Assembly (NCBI RefSeq): GCF_003316635.1
Contig: NZ_QNQP01000003.1
Coordinates: forward strand, 124,001-188,000
DNA length: 64,000 nucleotides
Reading direction: 5' to 3'
Origin: Roseovarius dicentrarchi
GTDB taxonomy: Bacteria; Pseudomonadota; Alphaproteobacteria; Rhodobacterales; Rhodobacteraceae
Shown here in pieces: positions 47,039 to 55,954 of this stretch (positions are counted from its first letter, which is position 1; each line of letters begins with the position of its first letter). Under the pieces are notes generated by a model. The model did no database searches, had not been told where the DNA came from, and worked only from the letters and a program-made list of their open reading frames with translations. The position numbers and the translations under genes are program-made.

Positions 47039-49450
47039 TTAGCCGCGCAGAGCGCCGCCGGTCGCCTTGGCAACCTTTTCGACGATCTTGGCCGCGACCG
47101 CCTCGATTTCCTTGTCTTTCAGTGTTGCGCCGGTCGGCTGCAGCCGCACGGTGACGGCCAGTGATTTCTTACCCTCGCCCAGGCTGCCGCCGATGAACTG
47201 GTCAAAGACGCGCACATCCTCGATCAGGGTTTTGTCGGCGCCAAGCGCCGCATTGACCAAGGTCAGCGCCTCGACCTCTGCATCGACGACAAAGGCAAAG
47301 TCACGCTCCACCGCCTGCAGATCGCGGATCTGCGCCGCGCCGCGATTGGCGGTGACGTTGCGCGGCAGCGGAATTTCGGCAGGCGCGAGCGTGAAGGCAA
47401 AGGCGCTGCCCTTGACGCCCATCGCGCGCAAGGTTTTGGGGTGCAATTCGCCGAATACGCCCAGCACCTTTTTCGGCCCCAGGCAGATCATGCCGTGACG
47501 GCCCGGATGCCACCAACCTGCCGCGCCGCGCAGAATCTGCACCTTGGCGGGTGCGCCGATGGCCGACAGGATCGCTTCGGCATCGGCCTTGGCATCATAG
47601 AGGTCGATGGAGCGGTCCGAGCCATGCACATCCTTCGGCCCGGTCCGCCCCATCAGGAGGCCCGCCACCTGCAAATGCTGCTCGCCCGGCTCGCCGCCGT
47701 GGAAGGCGTGGCCGACCTCAAAGAGGGCCATATCGGAAATGCCGCGCGCCTGATTGCGCGCCGCCGCCTGCAACAGTCCCGGCAGCAGGGCGGGGCGCAT
47801 ATGGCTCATCTCGCGGCTGATCGGGTTGGCCAGCATCGTGGCGTCATCGCCGCCGCCGAACAGGGTGGCGCTGGCATGGTCAATGAAGCTGTAGGTGACG
47901 CATTCGTTGTACCCCAGCATCGCCGCAGTGCGCCGCGCGATCTGCTCGCGTTTCTGCATCGGTGACAGGATCGGCGCGGGCACACCGGCCTGCGCGCGGG
48001 GCAGGGGGCGGCCGACCAGCTTGGTCAGGGACGCGATGCGCGCCACTTCTTCGACCAGATCCGCCTCGCCCCGGACATCGGGGCGCCAGCTGGGCACGGT
48101 GGCCATGTCACCGTCGAGGCGGAAGCCGAGGGCGGTCAGCGTCTGGCGCTGTTCGGATTCGGGGATCTCCATGCCGACCAGCGATTGCACCTTGGCCGGG
48201 ATCAGCCGGTAAGCGCGGCGCGTGTCCGGCACGCGGCCGACTTGCACGAGGTTCGACGGGGTGCCGCCGCACAGATCCATGATCATCTGCGTGGCGAGGT
48301 CCACGGCCTCCATGTTGAAAGCCGGGTCGATCCCGCGCTCGTTGCGATAGCGCGCGTCGGAGTTGATTTTCAGCGCGCGGCCCGTGCTGGCGATCTGGAC
48401 ATGGTCCCAGACAGCCGCCTCAAGGAACACATCGGTCGTCTCGGCGGTGCAGCCGGTTGCCAGCCCGCCCATGATGCCGCCGATGCTCTCGATGCCATTG
48501 TCATCGGAAATCACCACCTGACCGGCTTGAAACGTATACTCCTTCTCATCCAGCCCGGTCAGCGTCTCGCCGCCCTTTGTGCGGTGGATGCGCAGATCGC
48601 CCTGCACCTTGCCTGCGTCGAACACATGCAGCGGGCGGTTGCGGTCAAACGTGAAAAAGTTGGTGATATCCACCAGCGCCGAGCGCGGGCGCAGCCCGAT
48701 GGCGCGCAGGCGGTCCTGAAGCCATTCGGGGCTGGGGCCGTTCGTGACGCCGCGAATGAGCCGCCCGGCGAACACCTCGCAGCCGTTTTGTGCCGTGTCC
48801 GCGTCGATGGTGACGTTGATCGGGCAGGGAAACTGGCCCTCGATATGGGCGGTTGGCGCGTCCTTCAGCGTGCCGAGGCCGCGTGCCGCCAGATCGCGGG
48901 CGATGCCGCGCACGCCCAGCGCATCGGGACGGTTCGGGGTGATGGCGATCTCGATTACCGGGTCCACCTTGGCAGGATCATTCTGCGCCAGCCAGTCGAT
49001 ATAGCGCGCGCCGACGTCGGCCCCGATTGACTCTGGTGGCAGCTCGATGATGCCGTCATGTTCGTCCGACAGCTCCATCTCGCGCTCCGAGCACATCATG
49101 CCGTAGCTCTCGATCCCGCGAATCTTGCCCACGCCGATGGTGGTGTCGATGCCCGGCACATAAACGCCCGGCTTGGCAACAACCACGGTGATCCCCTCGC
49201 GCGCGTTGGGCGCGCCGCAGATGATCTGAAGCTCGCCCTCGCCGGTGGCCACCGTGCACACGCGCAGACGGTCGGCATCGGGGTGCGGTTCGGCATGCGT
49301 TACCTTGCCAAGCGTGAAGTCAGCCAGCCGTGCGGCGGGGTTGGTGACGCCCTCGACCTCAAGGCCCAGATCGGTCAGCGCATAGGTGATCTCATCGACA
49401 GATGCGTTCGTGTCGAGATGGTCTTTGAGCCAGGAAAGCGTGAATTTCAT
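47039..49450 (-). CDS. pheT: phenylalanyl-tRNA synthetase beta subunit
   Basis: 803-residue beta chain of the alpha2-beta2 PheRS. Domains: N-terminal tRNA-binding EMAP fold (ADRLRVCTVATGEGELQIIC), B3/B4 editing domain, B5 (LIPAKVQSLVGMEIPESEQR), catalytic-like core and C-terminal anticodon-binding FDX-ACB domain (AVERDFAFVVDAEVEALTLV). Normally follows pheS directly; here 301 bases and a small membrane-protein gene intervene. Confidence 0.97.
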   Translation of the reverse strand: MKFTLSWLKDHLDTNASVDEITYALTDLGLEVEGVTNPAARLADFTLGKVTHAEPHPDADRLRVCTVATGEGELQIICGAPNAREGITVVVAKPGVYVPGIDTTIGVGKIRGIESYGMMCSEREMELSDEHDGIIELPPESIGADVGARYIDWLAQNDPAKVDPVIEIAITPNRPDALGVRGIARDLAARGLGTLKDAPTAHIEGQFPCPINVTIDADTAQNGCEVFAGRLIRGVTNGPSPEWLQDRLRAIGLRPRSALVDITNFFTFDRNRPLHVFDAGKVQGDLRIHRTKGGETLTGLDEKEYTFQAGQVVISDDNGIESIGGIMGGLATGCTAETTDVFLEAAVWDHVQIASTGRALKINSDARYRNERGIDPAFNMEAVDLATQMIMDLCGGTPSNLVQVGRVPDTRRAYRLIPAKVQSLVGMEIPESEQRQTLTALGFRLDGDMATVPSWRPDVRGEADLVEEVARIASLTKLVGRPLPRAQAGVPAPILSPMQKREQIARRTAAMLGYNECVTYSFIDHASATLFGGGDDATMLANPISREMSHMRPALLPGLLQAAARNQARGISDMALFEVGHAFHGGEPGEQHLQVAGLLMGRTGPKDVHGSDRSIDLYDAKADAEAILSAIGAPAKVQILRGAAGWWHPGRHGMICLGPKKVLGVFGELHPKTLRAMGVKGSAFAFTLAPAEIPLPRNVTANRGAAQIRDLQAVERDFAFVVDAEVEALTLVNAALGADKTLIEDVRVFDQFIGGSLGEGKKSLAVTVRLQPTGATLKDKEIEAVAAKIVEKVAKATGGALRG

Positions 49451-49751
49451 GTGCCGTCATCCGCAGGTCATTATGGGTTGGCCTTCGCATACCGCAGAAG
49501 GCGCGGCGGGGGAAGGGCGCAGGCGGCGGTGCAAGGCGCCCCTTCGTCCGGAATCAAGGCGAAGCCGCCGGACGAGCGCCTGCCCGTTCCGGCGGGCTGG
49601 CGCTTTGGATGCGTAGCGCGCCGCTGATGGGGTGGAGGGCCTTGGCAGGCATAAAGCGCGCCTCATGAGCGTTGCAGCGCCACCCCACGGGCAGGCGCTC
49701 GCCCGGCTTGGGTCTGGCAAAGATGTTCTTCGTGTCAGGAGAGGGTGAAGC
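49451..49751. other. 301-base gap between pheT and the 116-residue gene
   Basis: No reliable gene is seen. The stretch is GC-rich and folds back on itself; its main content is the inverted-repeat element at 49573-49701. A 101-residue minus-strand frame (49457-49762) covers it but follows the repeat structure and is judged a shadow. Confidence 0.6.
49573..49701. repeat. 129-bp element bounded by perfect 15-bp inverted repeats
   Basis: CGAGCGCCTGCCCGT (49573-49587) is the exact reverse complement of ACGGGCAGGCGCTCG (49687-49701). Inside, GGGGTGG and CCACCCC can also pair. No transposase or target-site duplication is evident. I recall similar GC-rich units in other Rhodobacteraceae intergenic regions, so it may be a MITE-like or structured repeat. 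Confidence 0.55.
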
Positions 49752-50102
49752 TCATCTGTCATTTCTCCAAAAATAGATGCGACGAATGGCCCAATCGAAC
49801 GCCCTCTCGATCCTCTTCCAAAAGAGAGCGATTAGGCCGACGATCACTAGAAGCGGCCAAATAATCCAAACAAGCGTGCCAGCAATGAATGTTCCCGAAA
49901 TATAGCCAGCGGATCCAGTAAGGATCATTGCGCCAGAGCTATGGGCTACTGCGGAGATGCCAAAGACCTGTCCAAGAACCGACATTGCGCCAGCAGCACC
50001 CAGACTGGTTCCAGCAACTGTCTTGCGGTTCCACAGTCGCTTTTTTGGACTCCATTCAAAATTTGCAATGCGTGCTAGCCCAGAAGTAATAATCTTACTC
50101 AC
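49752..50102 (-). CDS. small membrane protein coupled to pheS
   Basis: 116-residue protein with two hydrophobic regions ([20 protein letters not shown], and [20 protein letters not shown]) and basic flanks ([34 protein letters not shown]). Its GTG start overlaps the pheS stop (GTGA), so it is translated with pheS. Base composition is clearly more AT-rich than its neighbours (for example CAAAATTTGCAATG and GTAATAATCTTACTC in its 5' part), which points to recent acquisition. No family is recognised. It sits where pheT would normally follow and is accompanied by an inverted-repeat element. Confidence 0.7.
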   Translation of the reverse strand: MSKIITSGLARIANFEWSPKKRLWNRKTVAGTSLGAAGAMSVLGQVFGISAVAHSSGAMILTGSAGYISGTFIAGTLVWIIWPLLVIVGLIALFWKRIERAFDWAIRRIYFWRNDR

Positions 50103-51172
50103 CGACTCAACCCACCCCGCAACGTCGGCACATCCAGTGCAGCAAACCCATAATGCCGCAGCCAGCGCAGATCTGAATCAAAAAACGCCCGCAAATCCGG
50201 GATGCCATATTTCAGCATCGCGATCCGGTCGATGCCCATGCCGAAGGCAAAGCCCTGCCATTCGGTCGGGTCGATGTTGCTGGCCTCCAACACCTTCGGA
50301 TGCACCATGCCGGACCCCAGGATCTCCAGCCAGTCATCCCCCTCGCCCACTTTCAATGTGCCGCCCTCCCATGAGCAGCGGATGTCGACCTCGGCGGACG
50401 GTTCGGTGAACGGGAAGTGCGAGGCTCGGAAGCGTAGCTCGACATCGTCGACCTCGAAGAACGCCTTGACGAATTCCTCCAGCACCCATTTCAGGTTTGC
50501 CATCGAGATGTCCTTGTCGATGGCCAGCCCCTCGACCTGGTGGAACATCGGCGTGTGGGTCATGTCGTAATCGGCGCGGTAGACGCGGCCCGGCGCGATG
50601 ATGCGGATCGGCGCGCCCTGTTCCTGCATCGTGCGGATCTGCACGGGGCTGGTATGGGTGCGCAGGACGTGCGGCGGGCGCTCGTCGCCCTCGCCGCGAT
50701 GGGTGTAGAACGTGTCCATTTCCGCCCGCGCGGGGTGGTGGCCGGGGATGTTCAGCGCGTCGAAATTGTACCAGTCGCTTTCGACCTGCGGCCCTTCGGC
50801 GACGGCAAAGCCCATGTCGGCAAAGATCGCGGTCACTTCCTCGGTCACCTGGCTGATCGGGTGGATGGTGCCCTGGCGCCGCGCGCGCACCGGCAGCGTG
50901 ACGTCCAGCCACTCGCCGCGCAGACGTTCGTCCAGCGCGGCATCGGCCAGCGCCTCTTTCTTGGCGGCCAGCGCGCTGGTGATCTCGTCCTTCAGCGCGT
51001 TCAGTTTCGGCCCGGCCTCCTGCCGCTGCTCGGGCGTCATCTTGCCCAGTTCGCGCATTTTCAGGCTGATCTCGCCCTTTTTGCCGATGGCCTGCACGCG
51101 CAGATCCTCCAGCGTGGCCTCGGCCGTGGCGCCCGCTATGAGGCTGATGTATTTATCGCGCAGATCGTCCAT
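50099..51172 (-). CDS. pheS: phenylalanyl-tRNA synthetase alpha subunit
   Basis: Catalytic alpha chain of PheRS, 357 residues. N-terminal coiled coil ([19 protein letters not shown]), class II motif 1 ([19 protein letters not shown]), [20 protein letters not shown], motif 2 ([20 protein letters not shown]) and motif 3 ([20 protein letters not shown]). The gene is divergent in context from nothing: rpmE lies upstream on the same strand with its own terminator. No phenylalanine attenuator was recognised in the 89 bases ahead. Confidence 0.97.
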   Translation of the reverse strand: MDDLRDKYISLIAGATAEATLEDLRVQAIGKKGEISLKMRELGKMTPEQRQEAGPKLNALKDEITSALAAKKEALADAALDERLRGEWLDVTLPVRARRQGTIHPISQVTEEVTAIFADMGFAVAEGPQVESDWYNFDALNIPGHHPARAEMDTFYTHRGEGDERPPHVLRTHTSPVQIRTMQEQGAPIRIIAPGRVYRADYDMTHTPMFHQVEGLAIDKDISMANLKWVLEEFVKAFFEVDDVELRFRASHFPFTEPSAEVDIRCSWEGGTLKVGEGDDWLEILGSGMVHPKVLEASNIDPTEWQGFAFGMGIDRIAMLKYGIPDLRAFFDSDLRWLRHYGFAALDVPTLRGGLSR

Positions 51173-51261
51173 GGGGGCATCCTCGGTCTGGTGTCAGCCT
51201 GCGAATTACCGCGCATCCCCCTTGCTTGCAAGCCTGCCGGCCCTCACGGCGCTGCGCAATG

Positions 51262-51290
51262 AAAAACGCCGCCCCCGAAGGTGCGGCGTT
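51262..51290 (-). terminator. Rho-independent terminator after rpmE
   Basis: On the minus strand AACGCCGC pairs with GCGGCGTT (plus-strand 51265-51272 and 51283-51290) around ten bases, with a T run to 51262. It closes the rplS-rpmE unit before pheS. Confidence 0.85.
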
Positions 51291-51315
51291 TGTCTGATCC
51301 AAAAGGCGCGCTGGC

Positions 51316-51537
51316 TCAGAAGCCGAGGCCTTCGTATTTTTTCTTGAACTTGGACACGCGGCCGCCGGAATCCATCAGGCGCCCGGTGGCGCCGGTCCAG
51401 GCGGGGTGCACGCTGGGGTCGATGTCCAGCGACAGCTGATCGCCTTCCTTGCCGTAGGTCGAGCGCATCTTGAGGATCGTGCCGTCGGTCATCTTGACGT
51501 CGATCTCGTGATAATCGGGGTGGATGTCTTTTTTCAT
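51316..51537 (-). CDS. rpmE: 50S ribosomal protein L31 (bL31)
   Basis: 73-residue ribosomal protein: [20 protein letters not shown], with the SVHPAWTG and [10 protein letters not shown] motifs of bL31. It has no zinc-binding cysteine ribbon, so it is the C- (zinc-free) form. It follows rplS by 11 bases and is last in the cluster. Confidence 0.96.
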   Translation of the reverse strand: MKKDIHPDYHEIDVKMTDGTILKMRSTYGKEGDQLSLDIDPSVHPAWTGATGRLMDSGGRVSKFKKKYEGLGF

Positions 51538-51548
51538 CGGTCCGCTCC

Positions 51549-51923
51549 TCAGGCTTTCTTGGGCTTATAGGTGCTGTCTTCGGCGATACGGGCCGATTTA
51601 CCGCGGCGCGAGCGCAGGTAATACAGCTTGGCACGGCGGACGCGGCCACGGCGCACGACCTCGATGCTGTCGATGTTGGTCGAATAGAGCGGGAACATAC
51701 GCTCCACGCCTTCGCCGAACGAAATCTTGCGAACGGTGAACGATCCGGCAATGCCTGCGCCGTTCTTGCGGCTGATGCAGACGCCTTCAAAGTTCTGCAC
51801 GCGGGTGCGCGTACCTTCCGTCACCTTGAAGCCGACGCGAATGGTGTCGCCGGCCTTGAAATCCGGAATGTCCTTGCCGAGTTCGGCAATCTGTTCCGCT
51901 TCGATCTGAGCGATTAGGTTCAT
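51549..51923 (-). CDS. rplS: 50S ribosomal protein L19 (bL19)
   Basis: 124-residue 50S protein at the 30S/50S interface. Recognised by [57 protein letters not shown] and [18 protein letters not shown]. It lies downstream of trmD, as in most bacteria, with a 290-base spacer here. Confidence 0.98.
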   Translation of the reverse strand: MNLIAQIEAEQIAELGKDIPDFKAGDTIRVGFKVTEGTRTRVQNFEGVCISRKNGAGIAGSFTVRKISFGEGVERMFPLYSTNIDSIEVVRRGRVRRAKLYYLRSRRGKSARIAEDSTYKPKKA

Positions 51924-52213
51924 CGCTGTTCTCCTGATTTGCTTGCGGTTTTTGTCCGCAAAGTGTTTTCGCGCCCAAGAGCTGGTGGTCTTTAACCGGA
52001 TCCCCCTGACCAGATGTCAGAAGTCCGCCCCAGATCGGATCGTCCTTTTTCTACGCTATGCCTCGGGCGCGCCTGTCACGGATGCAAAGATCACCCGGCA
52101 ATGTGGCATGCCTTATGGCGCCCGACTCGGCAATGCCGGGGCGGGATGCGCGGGATTTAGGCCAGTTACGGAATTTATGCAAGGGCGGGGTGGCGATTGT
52201 GCCCCGCCATGCG

Positions 52214-53008
52214 CTACGGCCTGCGTTTGGCCCACAAATCGGGCCTGCGCTCTTGCGTGATGCGTTCGGCCTCGGCCTGTCGCCATTTGGCGATTTCGCC
52301 GTGGTTTCCCGACATCAGCACCGGCGGGATCGCGCGGCCCTGCCATTCGGCGGGGCGGGTATATTGCGGATGCTCCAACAGGCCGCTGGAGTGGCTTTCA
52401 TCAACGGCGCTTTCGGCATTGCCCAGAATACCGGGGCGCAGGCGAACGGCGGCGTCGATCATCGCCTGCGCGGCAATTTCGCCCCCCGTCATCACGAAAT
52501 CGCCCAAGGATACCTCAATGGCGCCGTAATGTTCGATCACGCGTTCGTCCAACCCCTCGAACCGCCCGCAAATCAGGGTCATGCCGGGCGCTTCTGCCAG
52601 ATCCTGCGCCATCGCCTGATCGAAGGGCCGGCCGCGCGGGCTGAGGTAGATCAGCGGACTGCCCGGCGCCGACCGGGCCTGCGCGGCCTCAATGGCGGCG
52701 CCCATGACGTCGGCGCGCAGGACCATCCCGGCGCCGCCGCCGGCGGGCGTGTCATCGACGTTGCGATGCTTGCCGATGCCGAATGTGCGCAAATCGGTGG
52801 TGCCAAGCGACCACAGCCCGTCCTTCAGCGCGCGGCCTGTCAGACTGTGGCCCAGTACGCCGGGGAATGCGTCGGGCAGGAGTGTAATGACCTGCACATG
52901 CCATGCGCGGGCCAGACGGTCGCCCCCGCCCATCAGGTCGCGCGGCTGCGCGCTGAGCGTGACGGATTTGCGGCCAAATGACCGGTTGGGGGCGTTTTGT
53001 TCTGACAT
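52214..53008 (-). CDS. trmD: tRNA (guanine(37)-N1)-methyltransferase
   Basis: 264-residue SPOUT methyltransferase placing m1G at tRNA position 37, which prevents frameshifting. VQVITLLPDAFPGVLGHSL is the usual beginning, here after a 35-residue N-terminal extension that is common in Rhodobacteraceae. The trefoil knot shows GGGAGMVLRADVM, LICGRFEGLDERVIEHY and SLGDFVMTGGEIAA. A short extension start versus the inner M at DLMGGGDR is uncertain. GGCGGGG/CCCCGCC just after the stop (52184-52208) is a weak hairpin. Confidence 0.95.
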   Translation of the reverse strand: MSEQNAPNRSFGRKSVTLSAQPRDLMGGGDRLARAWHVQVITLLPDAFPGVLGHSLTGRALKDGLWSLGTTDLRTFGIGKHRNVDDTPAGGGAGMVLRADVMGAAIEAAQARSAPGSPLIYLSPRGRPFDQAMAQDLAEAPGMTLICGRFEGLDERVIEHYGAIEVSLGDFVMTGGEIAAQAMIDAAVRLRPGILGNAESAVDESHSSGLLEHPQYTRPAEWQGRAIPPVLMSGNHGEIAKWRQAEAERITQERRPDLWAKRRP

Positions 53009-53069
53009 GCCGCGCTTCTAGCGCGAAATTCCAGCTGTATGACAGGCAAATTTGCGCAAGCTTGGCGTG

Positions 53070-53231
53070 TCAGGCGACCGCGACCACGCCAAGCAGCAAC
53101 AGAACGAAGAAAATCAGCGCGATACCGATCAGGATCTTGGCGCCGGTCAGGGCCGCGCCGGACAGGCGGCCAAATCCCAGAACCGCGGCGATGGCCGCAA
53201 TGGCCAGAAGTACAAGGATCCACTTGATCAT
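53070..53231 (-). CDS. DUF1328 (UPF0391) small membrane protein
   Basis: 53-residue protein found by hand: MIKWILVLLAIAAIAAVLGF then GRLSGAALTGAKILIGIALI and a hydrophobic C-terminal stretch FFVLLLLGVVAVA. Two transmembrane helices and the GFGRLSGAA turn fit the DUF1328 family, whose function is unknown and whose members are common stress-associated membrane peptides. A start ATG at 53231 follows a GGATAAGCC sequence. It lies between rimM and trmD on their strand, where it is an unusual insertion. Confidence 0.8.
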   Translation of the reverse strand: MIKWILVLLAIAAIAAVLGFGRLSGAALTGAKILIGIALIFFVLLLLGVVAVA

Positions 53232-53302
53232 GGGGCTTATCCTTTGATGTGGGTGCGGGCGCGTGATGCAACCGCCTGCAACGGATAACCCGCAAGCGGG
53301 CC

Positions 53303-53839
53303 TTAGGTTCCCGCAGCGTCACCTGCCGTAAACAGCCCCTCGGGCGGATCAGCCACAATGCGCCCGGCGCGCAGATCAACCGTCGGCACAGCGGCGCGGG
53401 TAAAGGGCAGCAGCACCGTTTCGGCGGTGCCCGGCACTGACACCTCCAGCAGGTCGGCGGCGCCGTGGTTCAGCACGGCGCGCACGACGCCCAGTGCGGC
53501 GCCGCCGGTATCGACCACCTGCAATCCGACCAGATCGGCGTGGTAATATTCATCATCCGGCAGGCCGGGCAGAACGGCACGCGGCACGAACAGCTGAACA
53601 CCGCGCAGGGCGTCGGCGTCCTCCTTGGTGTCGATACCGGTCAGGCGGGCGGTAAAGCCATTTTTGGTCTGGCCCGTCAAGATAACGTCGAAACGCCGCG
53701 CGCCGTCCTGCGTGGTCAGCGGGCCGTAGGCGGCGATATCCTCGGGGCTGGCGGCAAAGCTTTTCAGGCGCACTTCGCCGCGCACGCCGAATGATCCGGC
53801 GATTGCCCCGATGCAGATTAGGTCGCTGTCTTGCGTCAT
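53303..53839 (-). CDS. rimM: 16S rRNA processing protein RimM
   Basis: Assembly factor for the 30S head, 178 residues. [20 protein letters not shown] is the RimM N-terminal beta-barrel, with [20 protein letters not shown] and [20 protein letters not shown] (PRC-like barrel) following. The start at ATG 53839 overlaps the small ORF upstream by four bases (ATGA). A longer upstream frame was rejected. Confidence 0.96.
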   Translation of the reverse strand: MTQDSDLICIGAIAGSFGVRGEVRLKSFAASPEDIAAYGPLTTQDGARRFDVILTGQTKNGFTARLTGIDTKEDADALRGVQLFVPRAVLPGLPDDEYYHADLVGLQVVDTGGAALGVVRAVLNHGAADLLEVSVPGTAETVLLPFTRAAVPTVDLRAGRIVADPPEGLFTAGDAAGT

Positions 53840-53970
53840 CGCGTTTCTCCCTTGCACAGGCCCTGAACGACCTGCCCGCCCGCCGCCGCGCAGCGTTCGG
53901 TATGTTGATGTGTGGCGTATCCCCAACCGGCAAGGAAAAGGACACCCCAAAAGACAAGTTTGCGCAACAT
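53836..53970 (-). CDS. 44-residue membrane-anchored small protein
   Basis: Short [23 protein letters not shown] followed by a tail [20 protein letters not shown]. One N-terminal helix acts as an anchor or signal sequence, leaving a two-cysteine tail that could form a disulphide bond outside the cytoplasm. The stop overlaps the rimM start (ATGA), and it follows bluB by 4 bases, so it is part of the operon. I recall the same small gene in relatives. No function is known. Confidence 0.65.
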   Translation of the reverse strand: MLRKLVFWGVLFLAGWGYATHQHTERCAAAGGQVVQGLCKGETR

Positions 53971-53974
53971 CTGC

Positions 53975-54604
53975 CTAGCGCCGAAGGACGGGCAGGGCAG
54001 GCGCGCGCGCCTCCCACCCGGCAGTTTCCAGCTCGGGCGTCTGGCTGTCCTCAAGGGGCCAGCCGACGCACAGATAGGCGATCAGTTGCCAAGCGGGGGG
54101 CGCGTCCAGATCGCGGGCCAACTGCGCAGGGTCAAGAATCGACACCCAGCCCACGCCAAGGCCCGCCGCCCGCGCGGCCAGCCAGAACTGGGTAATGGCA
54201 CCCACGACGGAATAACGCCGCATTTCCGGCATGGTCGCGGCGCCAAGGCCGGCGCCCTTGGGCGTTGCGTCATCGCACCAGACCGCCAGATGCACTGGCG
54301 CGTCCATCATCCCCGACAGCTTCAGCCCGGCATAAAGCGCCGCGCGGTCGCCATTGTACCCGGCCAGCGCGGCGGAATTGGCCGCCTCGAAATTGGCCAC
54401 TGCGGCGGCGCGGGCCGGCGCGCTGTCCACCCGCATCAGCCGCCACGGCTCGCTGAGGCCCACAGACGGGGCAAGGTTAAACGAATCGAGGCAGCGCAAC
54501 AGCGCTGCCTCGTCAATCGGATCGGTGCGGAAGTGGCGCACATCGCGCCGCCAGCGCATCAGATCGGCCAGCTCGGACTGGAAGCCTGTTGAAAATGCGG
54601 ACAT
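53975..54604 (-). CDS. bluB: 5,6-dimethylbenzimidazole synthase
   Basis: Flavin-destructase of the nitroreductase fold that converts FMNH2 to 5,6-dimethylbenzimidazole, the lower ligand of cobalamin. 209 residues with the BluB hallmarks RRDVRHFRTDPI, LAPSVGLSEPWRLMRV and GLGVGWVSILDPAQLARDLD. Start at ATG 54604 (MSAFSTGF); the upstream frame overlaps rpsP. Its place between rpsP and rimM is unusual, and cobU with a possible cobC is at 21 kb. An ordinary nitroreductase is the less likely alternative. Confidence 0.87.
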   Translation of the reverse strand: MSAFSTGFQSELADLMRWRRDVRHFRTDPIDEAALLRCLDSFNLAPSVGLSEPWRLMRVDSAPARAAAVANFEAANSAALAGYNGDRAALYAGLKLSGMMDAPVHLAVWCDDATPKGAGLGAATMPEMRRYSVVGAITQFWLAARAAGLGVGWVSILDPAQLARDLDAPPAWQLIAYLCVGWPLEDSQTPELETAGWEARAPALPVLRR

Positions 54605-54620
54605 TCCAGCGCGCCCTGGC

Positions 54621-55010
54621 TTACTCTTCTGCTGCGGCTTCTTCGGCGGGGGCGTTTGCCGCCTCGGTCGCTGCGGCGGCCTTGGCTGCACGCTCTTCCG
54701 CGCGGTCGGTTGCCTTCTTGCCGGGCGTGCCTTTTTTCAGGTTGGCGCGGTCCTTCTTGGCCAGAACGCCAGCGGCCTCCAACATGCGCGAGACGCGGTC
54801 GGTCGGCTGCGCGCCCTTGTCGAGCCATGCCTGAATACGCTCGATATCCATCTTGACGCGCTCTTCGCTGTTTTTGGGCAGGAGCGGGTTATAGGTGCCC
54901 AGCTTTTCGATGAAGCGGCCATCGCGCGGCATGCGCGCATCGGCGGCGACGATGGAATAATGCGGGCGCTTCTTGCTGCCACCGCGGGCGAGACGAATTT
55001 TCATGGCCAT
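54621..55010 (-). CDS. rpsP: 30S ribosomal protein S16 (bS16) with C-terminal extension
   Basis: 129 residues: the core [40 protein letters not shown] and [20 protein letters not shown] is bS16. It carries a C-terminal extension of about 40 residues rich in lysine, alanine and glutamate ([20 protein letters not shown]). AGGAG is well spaced before ATG 55010; the second ATG would give MKIRL. Such extensions occur in alphaproteobacterial S16. Confidence 0.95.
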   Translation of the reverse strand: MAMKIRLARGGSKKRPHYSIVAADARMPRDGRFIEKLGTYNPLLPKNSEERVKMDIERIQAWLDKGAQPTDRVSRMLEAAGVLAKKDRANLKKGTPGKKATDRAEERAAKAAAATEAANAPAEEAAAEE

Positions 55011-55033
55011 GGGGGTATCTCCTAAGGGTTTGT

Positions 55034-55330
55034 TTACGATTGGTGCTGTTTATGGTGCTGAATGACTTCAGCGATGATGAAGTTCAGGAACTTCTTGGCA
55101 AATTCAGGGTCCAGATCGGCCTGATGTGCCAAATCCTCCAGCCTGGCGATCTGCGCGGCCTCGCGCGCGGGATCGGACGGGGGAAGGTCGTGTTCGGCCT
55201 TGAGGCGGCCGACGGACTGGGTGTGCTTGAACCGCTCGCCCAGTGTATAGACAAGGATCGCATCCAGCCGGTCGATGCTGTCGCGGTGATCCTTCAGAAG
55301 CTGCGCGGCCTTTGTCGTGGTTCCGGTCAT
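55034..55330 (-). CDS. chorismate mutase (AroQ class)
   Basis: 98-residue all-helical mutase making prephenate for phenylalanine and tyrosine. Catalytic residues appear in [20 protein letters not shown] (R...R in helix 1), [19 protein letters not shown] (K-x-x-HD-L) and [17 protein letters not shown]. The start overlaps the GNAT stop (ATGA, four bases). Linking with rpsP and ffh is the standard Rhodobacteraceae arrangement as I recall it. Confidence 0.9.
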   Translation of the reverse strand: MTGTTTKAAQLLKDHRDSIDRLDAILVYTLGERFKHTQSVGRLKAEHDLPPSDPAREAAQIARLEDLAHQADLDPEFAKKFLNFIIAEVIQHHKQHQS

Positions 55331-55875
55331 GCCGCATCTCCTGCGCGGGCCAGCCCCAGATCGGCGGCGGATGGGTGGCGGTAGATCATATCCTCGCCCA
55401 TATGGGGGTTCAGGTACGTCCGCTCGTAAGTTGCGCCCATCCTCTCGGCCAGCGCGACAGAGCGGGTGTTGCCCGGCACGATATGCGAGCCGACGGAGTG
55501 CAGACCGAAATCCGTGTAAGCCCATTGGCGGGCGCGCATGGCGGCCTCATAGGCAATCCCGCGCCCCTCGAACCCGGCAAAGACGGCATAGCCCAGCTCG
55601 GGCTCGGGCCAGCCTTCGGGGCACCAGATGCCGGTCAGGCCGCAAGCTGCGCCGCTGGTCTTATCCTCGATCACGAAATAGCCGCAGCCGCGCAGCGCCC
55701 AGTGGCCGATATTCATCGCAAACCAGCGCCACGCGCGGGCGCGGTCCGGTTCGGTCCCGAAGCCATGGGCGCGGACCGGGTCCATCAGAAATTCGGCGAC
55801 GGGTTCAAAATCGGCCGCAGCGGGTGCGCGCAGGATCAGTTGATCGGTTTCAAGGCGGGGAATGTCGAGGGTCAT
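55327..55875 (-). CDS. GNAT family N-acetyltransferase
   Basis: 182-residue GNAT protein of the RimJ/RimL-like group: LETDQLILRAPAAADFEPVA at the start, PEPELGYAVFAGFEGRGIAY (acetyl-CoA motif A region) and VPGNTRSVALAERMGATYER (motif B) near the end. It probably acetylates an N-terminus or small amine; no substrate can be named. Co-transcribed with the chorismate mutase gene. Confidence 0.85.
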   Translation of the reverse strand: MTLDIPRLETDQLILRAPAAADFEPVAEFLMDPVRAHGFGTEPDRARAWRWFAMNIGHWALRGCGYFVIEDKTSGAACGLTGIWCPEGWPEPELGYAVFAGFEGRGIAYEAAMRARQWAYTDFGLHSVGSHIVPGNTRSVALAERMGATYERTYLNPHMGEDMIYRHPSAADLGLARAGDAA

Positions 55876-55915
55876 AGTGCAGCCTCACGTGCCTGCGCCT
55901 GCATCGGACAAAGGA

Positions 55916-55948
55916 GCCTCCGGCGGGAGTATTTTGGCCAAGATGAAG
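55916..55948 (+). repeat. dispersed intergenic repeat, copy 2
   Basis: GCCTCCGGCGGGAGTATTTT then GGCCAAGATGAAG; the first 20 bases are identical to those of the copy after trpS (minus strand, 8461-8491), although here it points against the transcription of both flanking genes. Confidence 0.6.
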
Positions 55949-55954
55949 TCATGA

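Noticed and set aside
49457-49762. 101-residue minus-strand ORF over the pheT-upstream gap
   Set aside because: Follows the inverted-repeat element and reads as repetitive Arg/Pro/Ala text. I consider it spurious, although similar peptides are called in other genomes.
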